Positions 6,517-15,900 of a stretch of DNA of 19,951 nt are shown in pieces. The stretch covers positions 1-19,951 of the forward strand of contig DATFRS010000194.1 of the NCBI GenBank assembly GCA_035263065.1, written 5' to 3'. Position numbers and translations under genes: made by a program. The first letter of the stretch is position 1. Each line of letters opens with the position of its first letter. The notes beneath the pieces are model-generated. The model saw only the letters and a list, made by a program, of their open reading frames with translations, ran no database searches and was not told the DNA's origin. The DNA comes from Dokdonella_A sp035263065 (lineage in GTDB: Bacteria; Pseudomonadota; Gammaproteobacteria; Xanthomonadales; Rhodanobacteraceae).

Positions 6517-8304
6517 CTACTTCATCTGCGCGGGGATGAAGCGGCTATCGACGGCTTCGCGCAACAGCGCCGGCGGCAGCAAACCCTGCCCGATCACGAA
6601 ATCGTTGAAGGCCTGGCGGTCGAACTTCTTGCCGAGCTTGATCTCGGTGTCCGCACGCAATTCCATGAGCTTGGTGTAGCCGTAGAAGTAGCTCGTCGCC
6701 TGGCCCGGCGCGCGGAACGTGTAGCGGTCGATTTCCTGCTGCGCCATGCCGGGCGACAGCACGACCTCGTCGGTCAGCACGGCTTTCGCGCGCTCGGGCG
6801 TGATCTGGCCGAGGTTGAGCTTCGGATCGAGGATCGCCCGCGCCGCGCGCTGCAGGCGCGCCTGCAACGCGAAGAGCTGGCCGTCGAGCGGCTCGTACGG
6901 CTTCGCCTCGGCTTCGGCGTAGAGCGCCCAGCCTTCGACGTTGACGCTGTTGAACGCAAAGAGGCTCCGCGCCAGCGAGACGCCGCGCTCGACCATCGCC
7001 GAGAACTGCAACTCATGGCCCGGCCGGCCTTCGTGCGCGGTCAGCGTCCACGTCGCGGACGGATGGTTGAAGTCGTCGTAGGTCTCGGCCTCGCCGCCGC
7101 CGGTCGCCGGATTGCCGAGCGTCAGCACGAAGGTTCCGCGCTCGCCCTTGTTGCCGATCAGCGGCGGCGGATCCATGTGCGGCGCGGGCTGCGCGGCCGT
7201 CTCGGCTTCGGAGGCGAGGCGCATGATCATCGGGCGCTCGGGCAGCGTCACGATGTGCTCGCGGCGGATGATGTCCTCGATCTTGCCGATGACTTCGTGA
7301 TAGGTCGGCTCGATCTTGTCGCGCGCCATCTGGTCCTTCTTCAGCGCACGGATCACGTCGCGATAGTCGGACGATTCGAGGTGATGCTCTTTCGCGATCA
7401 GCGGCGCGATCGCCTTCATCTCGTTGCGGATCTCGGCGTAGGCGAGCTCGGCCTTCGCGATCAGCGCTTCGGGCGCGATCTCGAGGCCGACGTTCTTGAG
7501 ATTGTCGGCGTAGAGCTCGGTCGGCAGGCGGAAGTCGTCGCGCGCGCGCGGCAGCACGGTCGCCTTCACCCACGCGTCGTAGTCCTTGAGCTGCGTGTCG
7601 AGCGCATCGAGCGCCTTGTCGGCGCCGCCGATCTTGTACTTCGCGTAGAGCTTCCTGATGCCGTCGACGTAGCTCGCGGTGTTCGAAAGATCCTGCTCGA
7701 CCTGTGCCTTGACGGGCCCCAGCAGATCCTTGTTGCCCATCACCGCCTCGAACTGCGCCTTCGCCTGCGTCGTCAGCGGCGTATAGCCCTTCTCGAGGCC
7801 CGTGTAGCGGTTGAGTCGCTTCAGCGCGCTCGGCCGGCGCTTCGCGTCGACCTGGTCCTGCAGCAGGTTGAATTCGCCGAAGAAGATCGTCTGCCCGACG
7901 TTCGTGTACGGCAGCAGGTATTTCTCGTTGAGGACGCTCGTGTCGATCTGCTGCGTCGCCGCCTTGATCATGATCTCGAGGTCCTGCTTGACCAGCGGAT
8001 CCTGCTCGGTGGCGAGCTTCGACTGCAGACCGTCGCGCGCGCCGCCGACCGCCTTGCGGAACTGCGCGTTCGCGTCGAGCGGCAGCTGCGTGATCTTGTC
8101 GTCGTAGCCCTTGACGCCGGTGCGCGCGGCGAATTCCGGCCCGAAATCGCCGAGCACCTTGAGGAGCGGCTGCGCATTGTCGTTGCTGCGCTTGATCCAC
8201 TCCGGCGTTGCGGGCGCCGGCGCCGGTGCGGCGGGCACGACCGAAGCGCAGGACAACGAAACGATGACACCAAACGCGAGCGCGTACGCGCGACGAGCGA
8301 ACAT
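6517..8304 (-). CDS. Exported DUF885-family protein, probable metallopeptidase
   Basis: Protein of 595 residues, the typical length of the DUF885 family, which occurs mostly as exported proteins in GC-rich bacteria. The N-terminal signal peptide (residues 1 to about 27) has a basic start MFARRAY and a hydrophobic core; SLSC resembles a lipobox but does not fit the consensus, so lipid attachment is uncertain. The hallmark HEGRPGHELQ (His424 to His430) is preserved; in this family it resembles a zinc-binding peptidase motif, but the substrate is not known. The upstream region is mostly charged helices. The ATG at 8302-8304 is preferred over one 14 codons earlier because GGGAGG lies 6 bases upstream and the signal peptide begins there. 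It converges with the hemolysin III-type gene. Confidence 0.9.
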   Translation of the reverse strand: MFARRAYALAFGVIVSLSCASVVPAAPAPAPATPEWIKRSNDNAQPLLKVLGDFGPEFAARTGVKGYDDKITQLPLDANAQFRKAVGGARDGLQSKLATEQDPLVKQDLEIMIKAATQQIDTSVLNEKYLLPYTNVGQTIFFGEFNLLQDQVDAKRRPSALKRLNRYTGLEKGYTPLTTQAKAQFEAVMGNKDLLGPVKAQVEQDLSNTASYVDGIRKLYAKYKIGGADKALDALDTQLKDYDAWVKATVLPRARDDFRLPTELYADNLKNVGLEIAPEALIAKAELAYAEIRNEMKAIAPLIAKEHHLESSDYRDVIRALKKDQMARDKIEPTYHEVIGKIEDIIRREHIVTLPERPMIMRLASEAETAAQPAPHMDPPPLIGNKGERGTFVLTLGNPATGGGEAETYDDFNHPSATWTLTAHEGRPGHELQFSAMVERGVSLARSLFAFNSVNVEGWALYAEAEAKPYEPLDGQLFALQARLQRAARAILDPKLNLGQITPERAKAVLTDEVVLSPGMAQQEIDRYTFRAPGQATSYFYGYTKLMELRADTEIKLGKKFDRQAFNDFVIGQGLLPPALLREAVDSRFIPAQMK

Positions 8305-8432
8305 GGGCAGCCTCCCTTCCGGATGTGCGCACGCTACTCGCCGCATCGCGTTTCGCTATGTGCCAAAGGTTATGCGTCTGCGCGCTCGTCGCCGGTCGGC
8401 AACGCTTGGCCGCAGGCGGGCCGTGATCGTAC

Positions 8433-8921
8433 TCAGCCTGCGAAGAACGCGAGCGCGAACAGGCCGAGCATGGCAAAGCAGACGGCGAGTTTCAGCACAG
8501 TGCCGACGAGGAAGCCGAGCCACGCGCCGACGCCGACGCCGGCCGCACGCTTCAAGGTCGCGCCGGCGAAGAGCTCGCCGATCAGCGCGCCGAGAAATGG
8601 GCCGAGCAGGAGGCCCGGAATTCCGAAGAAGATGCCGACGAGCGTGCCGACCGCAGCGCCGATCAGCGCGAGCCGGCTCGCACCGACGCGCTTGGCGCCG
8701 GCGAGCCCCGCGAAGAAATCGACCGCGACCGCGATGAGCGTCAGCACGCCGAGCCCGATCAGCGTCCAGAGCCCGACGTGCTGGAATCCATCCGCCCATG
8801 CCGCGACCAGCATGCCCGCGAACACGAGCGGCACGCCGGGCAGCGCAGGCACGACCGTGCCGATCACGCCGACGACGATCAACACCGCGGCGAGCACGTA
8901 CCAGAGGCTCGAGATGTCCAT
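8433..8921 (-). CDS. DUF456 family membrane protein
   Basis: Protein of 162 residues with about five hydrophobic helices. It is glycine-rich and has the family-typical opening (VLIVVGVIGTVVPALPGVPL) and the repeated glycine loops GIFFGIPGLLLGPFLGALIG at about 97-116. Its function is unknown in the literature I can recall. It is encoded on the same strand as the DUF885 gene and 128 bases from it. No shared promoter or terminator is evident in that gap. Confidence 0.88.
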   Translation of the reverse strand: MDISSLWYVLAAVLIVVGVIGTVVPALPGVPLVFAGMLVAAWADGFQHVGLWTLIGLGVLTLIAVAVDFFAGLAGAKRVGASRLALIGAAVGTLVGIFFGIPGLLLGPFLGALIGELFAGATLKRAAGVGVGAWLGFLVGTVLKLAVCFAMLGLFALAFFAG

Positions 8922-8962
8922 GCGCGCCGTACTCTAACCGACGCGCGTCGCCGGCGTGCGGA

Positions 8963-9622
8963 TCATCCCGCGTCGAGCCGGAACGCGATCGGCACGATGC
9001 CCCACGCGCCCGCGGCGGAACCGTTGCGCATCACCGGGCGGAAGCGCGCGTGCATCACGCTGTCGCGCGCCGCGGTGTCGAGCCGGGTGTGGCCCGAGCT
9101 TCGCGCGATCTCGACGCGCTGCGGCACGCCGGATTCGTCGACGAGCACGCGAAGCAGCACCGTGCCTTGCTCGTGCGCGCGGAGCGATGCGGGCGGGTAG
9201 CGTGGCGTGAGCGGCGTGGCGTAGGCGAGCATTTGCGTCGCGCCGCCGGTGCCGATGTCGTCGCCCGACGGCGTCGGCGGTGCGGTGTCGACCGTTGTCG
9301 GCGTCGGATCCGTGTTGGGGACGGGTGTCGTCGAAAGTGTCGAAGGTTCGGCGACGGGAATCGTCGGCGGCGGCGGATGCACGGGGGTCGGCAGCACGCG
9401 ATGCGGCACGGCGGGCGGCGGCGGCTCGGCGATCTCGGGCGGCGGCGGCGGCGTCTCGATCCAGCGCGCTTCGATCGTCGTCGGCAGGTGGCGGATCGGC
9501 GGCGCCGCGATCGGCAGCGCGATCAGCAGCAGCACGCCGAGATGCGCGGCTACGGTGCCGCTCCACGCACCGATGCGGTACCAGTCCAGCGAAGGGGCAG
9601 GGGTCAGCGTCGCGCTCGCCAT
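8963..9622 (-). CDS. TonB-family energy transducer protein
   Basis: Protein of 219 residues with the three-part TonB layout: one membrane helix (about 21-41), a proline-rich periplasm-spanning region (about 57-120, with runs such as PPPPPEIAEPPPP), and a C-terminal TonB domain (about 135-217) containing PRYPPASLRAHEQGTVLLR and HARFRPVMRNG. It would pass proton-motive energy from ExbB/ExbD to outer-membrane receptors, but neither exbB, exbD nor a receptor gene is in the window. GGGAG sits 6 bases before the ATG. It is 41 bases upstream of the DUF456 gene on the same strand and divergent from the cysteine peptidase gene across 225 bases, in which I find no convincing promoter boxes. It could be one of several TonB paralogues. 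Confidence 0.92.
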   Translation of the reverse strand: MASATLTPAPSLDWYRIGAWSGTVAAHLGVLLLIALPIAAPPIRHLPTTIEARWIETPPPPPEIAEPPPPAVPHRVLPTPVHPPPPTIPVAEPSTLSTTPVPNTDPTPTTVDTAPPTPSGDDIGTGGATQMLAYATPLTPRYPPASLRAHEQGTVLLRVLVDESGVPQRVEIARSSGHTRLDTAARDSVMHARFRPVMRNGSAAGAWGIVPIAFRLDAG

Positions 9623-9847
9623 CGTCGTCTCCCGTTGGGTCAGGCGAGAGTTGAAACGAAGCAGGAGGGCGCGCGGGGCTATTTCGCGTTGCGGCCGATG
9701 GCGCCGCGTTACGTACGACCTTTCCTACACATCTATCAGAATCCACCCATTTCACGCGGCCTGTGCCGGCTGCAGTGTGAGCGTGGGTTGTTCCGGCGCG
9801 GCGCTATGCGACCGCCGCGTCCCACGAGCAGCACGGGGAGAAGCACC

Positions 9848-10414
9848 ATGCGCGCGTTTCTCGTCGCTCTTTGCGTCGGCCTTCCAGCCACCCTCGCGGG
9901 TTGTGCTTGTACGCCGGCCGTCATCGGCTCGCAGCCGGTCGCGCTGCGCCCCCAGGAAACCTCGATGTGGTGCTGGGCGGCCAGCGGCGAGATGACGATG
10001 GAATTCCTCGGCACGCCCGTCACGCAGTGCGACGAGGCGAACAAGCGCTTCGGGCGCAGCGACTGCTGCAACTCGCCGGTGCCGAACGAATGCGTCAACG
10101 GCGGCTGGCCCGAGTTCGGCAAATACGGATTCACGTTCAAGACGACGTCGAATGCCCCGCTGACCTGGGCCCAGCTGACCGATCAGGTGTATTGCAAGCA
10201 GCGCCCGTTCGCCTTCTCCTGGCATTGGAACGGCGGCGGCGGGCATATGATGGTCGTGATCGGCTACGTCACGATCGACGGCGTCAACTACGTGACGATC
10301 AACGATCCCTGGCCCCCGAACGTCGGCGATCAGCGCACGATCACCTACGACGCCTACGTGAGCGGCAGCGGCTACACGCACTGGGACGATTACTACGACG
10401 TCTACAAGCACTAG
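9848..10414 (+). CDS. Papain-like cysteine peptidase lipoprotein
   Basis: Predicted secreted, lipid-anchored peptidase of 188 residues. A signal peptide ends in the lipobox LAGC (Cys19). The catalytic Cys42 lies in the hallmark MWCWAASGEMTM, with Gln36 placed to form the oxyanion hole. His133 (GGGGHMMVVIGY) and Asn152/Asp153 (TINDPWPP) complete the active site expected of the papain-like/C39-like AvrRpt2-type family. A cysteine-rich segment (QCDEANKRFGRSDCCNSP) suggests disulfides, in keeping with an extracytoplasmic location. GGGGAG lies 7 bases before the chosen ATG; the open frame runs much further upstream but without coding character. Its stop codon is part of the ribosome binding site of the next gene, so the two are tightly linked. 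The substrate is unknown. Confidence 0.88.
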   Translation: MRAFLVALCVGLPATLAGCACTPAVIGSQPVALRPQETSMWCWAASGEMTMEFLGTPVTQCDEANKRFGRSDCCNSPVPNECVNGGWPEFGKYGFTFKTTSNAPLTWAQLTDQVYCKQRPFAFSWHWNGGGGHMMVVIGYVTIDGVNYVTINDPWPPNVGDQRTITYDAYVSGSGYTHWDDYYDVYKH

Positions 10415-10423
10415 GAGATGAGT

Positions 10424-11080
10424 ATGAAACTGCTCGCTCTTATGTTGTCATGCGTCGCCACCGTCGCGTTCGCACAGACCCGAGTGGAAGACGCCAGAGT
10501 CCCCTTCCCGCCGCGCGCCGTCGCCGGGGCCGCATCGGCCTCGCTCGGCACGTTGCAGAAGCTCGCCGCCGGCGAGAATTTCCGCGCATTCGGTTTCGAG
10601 TCCGCCGCCGAGGTGCGCGCCGCCGCGCTCGAAGAGCCGCTGGCCGTCTACATGGTGCAGCTCGACGATCTCAGGAACTACCGCGCCGGCACGGATCCTT
10701 CATCGTTGCTTAAGCGGCTCGACAAGGTCGTGTTCCCGGTTTCCGTCGACAAGCGCGTACGCTCGTCGATCACGCTCGAGGAGCGCGGCGGAAAATGGCA
10801 GGCGACGAGCTTCGGTGCGCCCGCGCTGACGCAGCGCCTGTCCGACGCCCGCAGTCGTGCCCTCGCGTCGCACGGCGTGCAGCCCGGCGGCAGCTTCATC
10901 GTCCACGTCGCCGCGCTGAATGCGTACTTTCTCGGGCACCGCAATGGATCGCAGCTGATGCTTACGGCGATCGCCGACGACAGCGAGCTCAGGACCCGGG
11001 CAGGCGAGACGCAACCCGCGAGCGAGGTCTTCGTCGCACTCGCCGAGGCGGCGCGACGCTACAACGGGCTGCCGCGCTGA
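10424..11080 (+). CDS. Secreted protein of unknown family, partner gene of the cysteine peptidase
   Basis: Protein of 218 residues with a clear signal peptide (MKLLALMLSCVATVAFA, predicted cut before Gln18). The rest is soluble, mixed alpha/beta in appearance, with no cysteine in the mature part and no domain that I recognise. The AGGAG that overlaps the peptidase stop is 6 bases from this ATG; the ATG at 10418 would leave no spacing. Because it is translated directly after a peptidase and exported to the same compartment, it could be a chaperone, substrate or inhibitor of that enzyme. That is inference only. Confidence 0.8.
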   Translation: MKLLALMLSCVATVAFAQTRVEDARVPFPPRAVAGAASASLGTLQKLAAGENFRAFGFESAAEVRAAALEEPLAVYMVQLDDLRNYRAGTDPSSLLKRLDKVVFPVSVDKRVRSSITLEERGGKWQATSFGAPALTQRLSDARSRALASHGVQPGGSFIVHVAALNAYFLGHRNGSQLMLTAIADDSELRTRAGETQPASEVFVALAEAARRYNGLPR

Positions 11081-11113
11081 TTGCAGCGCACCACCGCATC
11101 GAGTGGCGCAACC

Positions 11114-11734
11114 ATGATGAACGCGATTCGCGGCGTGGCCTTGTCTACGGTTCTCATGGCGGCGGGCTGCGCGAGCCTCAATTACACGAAAGTGAAGACG
11201 GGCGAGTTCAGCGGCAAGGTCCAGGTCACGTGGATCGCGCCGAACTACTTCATCTACGATCCGGCACCCGCCGACCCGCTGGTCTTCAAGCGAGGCGACG
11301 GCAAGATGATCCAGCCGCAGCGCATGTACACCGACGGCGGCTCGATTCCCCCGTTCCTGTGGGGCATTCCGGGCTATTCCCCGTGGTCGTACGCGCCGGC
11401 GTACATGATCCACGACTGGCTCTTCGAGGCGCATCACTGCAAGCTCTCCGATCTCGACTGGGTCACGTTCGACGATTCGGCGACGATCCTCGCCGAGGCG
11501 ATCAAGACGCTGATGGAAAGCGGCAAGGTCCCCAAGGACCCGCAGGTGCTCGACGTCATCTATTCCGGCGTGTCGAGTTTCGTCGCCCAGGATCTGTGGA
11601 CGGGCGGGCAATGCAACCCGCCGAGCGGCCCGGTGATCGCCGCGATGGCGCCGGGAGCGGGACCACCGGGCGCCCCGCCGCCGCCCGGCCAAGGCGTCGT
11701 GATTTTCACGATGGACCTGACCAGCCATCGCTGA
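11114..11734 (+). CDS. DUF1353-family lipoprotein
   Basis: Predicted lipoprotein of 206 residues. The signal peptide ends in the lipobox AAGC (LMAAGCAS). The core matches DUF1353: YTDGGSIPPFLWGIPG, then YAPAYMIHDWLFEAHHC with the conserved Thr-Asp-Gly-Gly and His-Asp-Trp. DUF1353 proteins are known from phages and bacteria but have no established activity; the invariant Asp and His residues suggest a catalytic or metal site. The last 45 residues are Gly/Pro-rich (GAGPPGAPPPPGQG), perhaps a wall-spanning or disordered tail. Two adjacent ATG codons (11114 and 11117) are possible starts, with a weak GAGTGG upstream. It follows the secreted-protein gene by 33 bases and probably ends the operon. 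Confidence 0.82.
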   Translation: MMNAIRGVALSTVLMAAGCASLNYTKVKTGEFSGKVQVTWIAPNYFIYDPAPADPLVFKRGDGKMIQPQRMYTDGGSIPPFLWGIPGYSPWSYAPAYMIHDWLFEAHHCKLSDLDWVTFDDSATILAEAIKTLMESGKVPKDPQVLDVIYSGVSSFVAQDLWTGGQCNPPSGPVIAAMAPGAGPPGAPPPPGQGVVIFTMDLTSHR

Positions 11735-11849
11735 GTCCGACGCGGTTCGGGCGCGCGTCGTCGTAGCGCAAGAACGTCTCGCTGGATACGATGGTTTGCG
11801 ACGGCGCTGGACCCGCCGGCAATCCGACCGTAACCGCGCGAACACGATC

Positions 11850-12836
11850 TTGAACTGCAAGGACAAAATCTTCGCCGTGGCGCCCATGATGGACTGGACG
11901 GACCGCCACTGCCGGTACTTCCATCGCCTGCTGTCGCCGCACGCGCTGCTCTACACCGAGATGGTCACCGCGCCCGCGGTGCTGCACGGCGATCGCGAGC
12001 GATTACTCGGCTTCGATCCGGCCGAGCATCCGGTTGCGCTGCAGCTCGGCGGGTCGGAGCCCGGCGAGCTCGCCGCGGCCGCGCGCGTCGGCGCCGATCT
12101 CGGCTACGACGAAATCAACCTCAACGTCGGGTGTCCGTCCGACCGCGTGCAGTCGGGCCGCTTCGGCGCATGCCTCATGCGCGAGCCGGCGCTCGTCGCG
12201 GATTGCATCGCGGCCATGCGCGCCGCGGTGTCGATTCCGGTCACGGTGAAGTGCCGGCTCGGCGTCGACGAGCAGGACGAGTACGCCGATCTCGAGCGCT
12301 TCGTCGAGACCGTCCGCGCGACGGGCTGCTCGGTATTCATCGTGCACGCGCGCAAGGCGTGGCTCGAAGGGCTCTCGCCGAAGGAAAACCGCGAAGTGCC
12401 GCCGCTGAACTACGAGCGCGTGTACCGGCTCAAGCGCGAGTTTCCCGGGCTCACGGTCGTGATCAATGGTGGTGTGGCGACGGTCGCAGACGTGCAGAAC
12501 CATCTCGACCATGTCGATGGCGTCATGCTCGGCCGCACGGCCTATCACGAGCCGTATCGCCTCGCGGAAATCGAGCATGTGCTCTTCGGGATGCCGCTGC
12601 CGGATCGCGACGGCGTGCTCGCGCAGCTGAGGCCCTACGTCGAAGCGCACCTCGCGCGCGGCGACCGGCTGCAGCACATCAGCCGGCACATCCTCGGGCT
12701 CTACCAGGGCCTGCCGGGTGCGCGGGCCTACCGGCGGCACCTCAGCGAGCGCGCGCACGCGGCCGACGCCGATTTCCGGACGATCGAGCGGGCCGTCGCC
12801 GCGCGTCGCGGCGAACGTGAACGGCAGGCGGCGTAG
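11850..12836 (+). CDS. dusA: tRNA-dihydrouridine(20/20a) synthase DusA
   Basis: Flavin enzyme that reduces uridines 20/20a in the D-loop of tRNA with NADPH. It has about 328 residues, close to other DusA proteins. The FMN-binding N-terminus reads VAPMMDWTDRHCRYFHRLL and LYTEMV. INLNVGCPSDRVQSGRFGAC holds the active cysteine (Cys108 with this start). HARKAWLEGLSPKENRE, INGGVA and HILGLYQGLPGAR are DusA-specific stretches that separate it from DusB and DusC. The start is uncertain: no ATG precedes the conserved core. The TTG at 11850 gives the normal N-terminal length; an upstream TTG at 11796 would add 18 unconserved residues. Neither has a strong ribosome binding site. It appears to be a separate transcription unit from the upstream peptidase operon. 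Confidence 0.94.
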   Translation: MNCKDKIFAVAPMMDWTDRHCRYFHRLLSPHALLYTEMVTAPAVLHGDRERLLGFDPAEHPVALQLGGSEPGELAAAARVGADLGYDEINLNVGCPSDRVQSGRFGACLMREPALVADCIAAMRAAVSIPVTVKCRLGVDEQDEYADLERFVETVRATGCSVFIVHARKAWLEGLSPKENREVPPLNYERVYRLKREFPGLTVVINGGVATVADVQNHLDHVDGVMLGRTAYHEPYRLAEIEHVLFGMPLPDRDGVLAQLRPYVEAHLARGDRLQHISRHILGLYQGLPGARAYRRHLSERAHAADADFRTIERAVAARRGERERQAA

Positions 12837-12931
12837 CAGGGCGTCAGCGAAACTCGCAATTTCGATTCGACGCCCGCACCGGCGGCACCGCTCCCGGTTC
12901 CGTCACGCCGGCCGCGGCGTATGATGCCCGC

Positions 12932-15900
12932 GTGCAGCGGGCTCTACTGTTGGCGCTGTTGCTGGTCTTGTCGGGCGTCGTGCAGGCGGCGGAGTCCGCG
13001 CTTGCCCATCGCGTCCACTCCGAGCTTGCGCGCGAGCATTTCGCCGAAGCCGAAGCGCTTGCGAGACAGGTGCTCGAGCGCGTTCCCGCCGAGCCGGACG
13101 GCGCTCGCCTCGAAGCACTGTCGCTGCTCCTCCTGTCCGTCAGCCTCAACTATACGCCGGCGCGCAGCGATCTCGCGCCGTACGTGGCCGAGATCGAGCA
13201 GCGATCGGCCGGCGCCGCCGCGGCCGCGAGCGCGCTGCCGCGCGCGCTGGTGCTGGAATGGAAGCGCGACGCGCGCAGCGCCGAGGAGTTCGATCACGCC
13301 GCGACGCTCCTGCAGCAGGCGATGGACGCGGCCGGTGCAAGGCTCGTGCGCGCCGACCGCGCACTCGTGCTGCGCGGACTCAGCATCGTCGCGCTCAAGC
13401 ACGGACGCTTCCAGGAGCGCGCCGACCTGCTGCGTCAGGCGCTCGCTGCGGTGCAGGTGCCGCGAGACGACTGGGAGCGCTTGATCCGCGTGCGCATCCT
13501 GAACCCGCTCGCCGACGCCGAGGAGCGCGCGGGCCAACCGGACCGCGCGCTGGCCGACCTGCACGCGGCGTCCACGGAAGCCCTGGCGCTGGTCGGTCCG
13601 TCGGGACTCACCTACAACTACATCGAGACGACGCGCGCGCAGATCCTTTACCTGCACGGCGACTATCTCGGCTCACGCGCGACGATCGAGCCCGTCATCC
13701 GCGAGCTTCGCAAGCGCGCCGACAATCCGAACGATCTCACGGTCGCGCTGTATCTGCTCAGCAGCAACCTGCGCAAGCTCGGCGATCTCGCGGCCGCGCG
13801 CGAGCCGATGGATTCCGCGCTCGCGCTCGCCGCGAACGATCCGAATGTGTCGGATCGCATGCGCGCGGTCCTGTACGAAACGTCCGGCGAGATCGAGCTC
13901 GGCCTCGGCCACCCCGATCGCGCCAGGCCTCACTTCCAGCAATCGCTCTCGCTGCTCGAGCAGCACCTGGGCCCAACCGACGTGCACCTCGCGCCGAGCC
14001 TCAACGGTCTTGCGCGCACGGCGCAGCTCGAGGGCGATCTCGACGCGGCCGAGGGCTACTACCAGCGGCAGCTGCGCGCGACGGAGGTCGACAATGAAGG
14101 TTCGCGCGCATTGCTGCAGCATCCGGTCCTCGAAGGTCTCGGCATCAATGCGCTCCGCCGCGGCTCCCCGGAAGAGGGCGAAGCGTTGCTGGCGAAAGCG
14201 CTCGATCTGCACGAGCGCTCGGTCGGCAGCGATCATCCGTCCGGCCTCGCGATCCGCTGCGAGCTCGCGCTCGCGCGGTCCCGCCTCGGCAACCGTGACG
14301 ACGCCCTGGCGACCGCGCTCGCGAGCGGCGCGCTGCGCAACGATCTCCTGTTGCGCGTCGCGCCGGCGCTTGGCGAAGTGCAGATGCTGCGCTTCAAGAA
14401 AAGCCTGAGCTCGTGTCTCGGCCTCTCCCTTCCGCTCGCGGCGGAAGGGACGCCCGACGAGATCGTCCGGCTCTGGTCCGAAGTCATCGACGCGCGCGGC
14501 ATCGCAACGCGATTGCAGGCCGTCCGCATCGCGGCAGCGCGGCAGGCGGCCGAGCCTGCGCGGCGCGCGGACTGGGACCGCTGGGCGAAAGCCGCCGAAA
14601 GCTACGCGAATGCCGTGATGCAGACCGGGCAGGATCACGACGCTGCCAAGACTGCGCACGCGCGCTCGGCGCTCGATGCGGCGGAAGCGGCGCTCGGCAG
14701 GCAGCTGCTGGCGAAAGTGCATGTGTTCGACCCAGAGACGCAGTCGTTGGCGCAGGTCCGCGCTGCGCTGCCGGCGCACACCGCGCTCGTCGCGTTCGTC
14801 GCGGCGGCGCCTTATGCGCTGCCCGGCACAGCCGCGAAGCGCGAGGGTGGCGGCGGCGACTTGTTCGCGTTCGTGCTCGATCGCGATGCAACCTCGCCGC
14901 GACTCGTCCACCTCGGCCCGTCGAGCGCGCTCGATGCGATCGTCGAGCGCTGGCATCGCCTCCTCGGCGATCCCGGCGCCGATGCCGGCGCGCTTGCCGA
15001 CGCCGGCGGCGAGGTCCGCGCGCGACTCTGGGATCCGCTCGCGCTTGCGCAGCCGGGCCGCGTCCTGATCGTGCCGGACGGCGCCGCGGCGCTGGTCAGT
15101 TTCGCGGCGTTGCCCGACGGCGAAGGATTCCTGCTCGAGCGCGGCTGGCGCGTGCACACGCTCGACAGCGAGCGCGACGCGACGCATCGCGCGAAGCCGT
15201 TCGACGGGCCGGGACACCTGCTGCTCGTCGGCGATCTCGACTTCGGCACGGCACCGATGAGCGGCGGACGAGCCACCCGCTGCGCGCCAGCGTTCGCGCC
15301 GCTGCCGGGCACCGCGCACGAGCTCGAAGCGATCGAGCGCCTGTGGCTTTCGTCGAACGCCGGAGGCCTGACCCGCTTGAGCGGCGCCGAGGCGCGCAAG
15401 CAGCGCGTGCGCGACCTGGCGTCGTCGTCGACCAGCCTGCATTTCGCGACGCACACGTTCGGTGCGGACCTGCCGTGCGACGGGGCGCCGCCAGCCACGC
15501 GCGGCGTCGGCATCAGCTTCGGGCCGGAAGCGGACGAGGATCCGGAAGCGGCGCTCGCGGTCTCGTCGGGTCTCGTGCTGAGCGGCGCGAACGCGGCCGG
15601 CGCGATGGGCGACGCGGTCATGAGCGCGCAGGAAGTCGTCGCGCTCCCGCTCGACAACGTCGCCTGGGTCGTGCTCGCGGCCTGCGACAGCGGCCTCGGC
15701 ACGCTCGTGTCGGAGGAAGGCGTGTTCGGGCTTCGGCGCGCGTTCCGGCTCGCCGGCGTGCACAGCGTCGTCATGAGCCTCTGGCGCGTCGATGACGTGG
15801 CGACGGCGCAATGGATGGAGCAGCTTTACGCGGCGCGCTGGGGCGAGCGGCTCGACACGATCGATTCGGTCGCCGAGGCGCAGCTTCGCACGCTCGCGTC

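Noticed and set aside
7015..8937. Plus-strand open frame of 640 codons opposite the DUF885 gene
   Set aside because: Mirror frame of DUF885 and DUF456 with no family signature.
8798..9847. Upstream extension of the cysteine peptidase frame
   Set aside because: The open frame continues antisense to the TonB gene. The ribosome binding site and signal peptide mark the ATG at 9848 as the real start.
9623..9847. Promoters in the space between the TonB and peptidase genes
   Set aside because: I found AT-richer stretches (around 9709-9750) but no pair of boxes with acceptable match and spacing.
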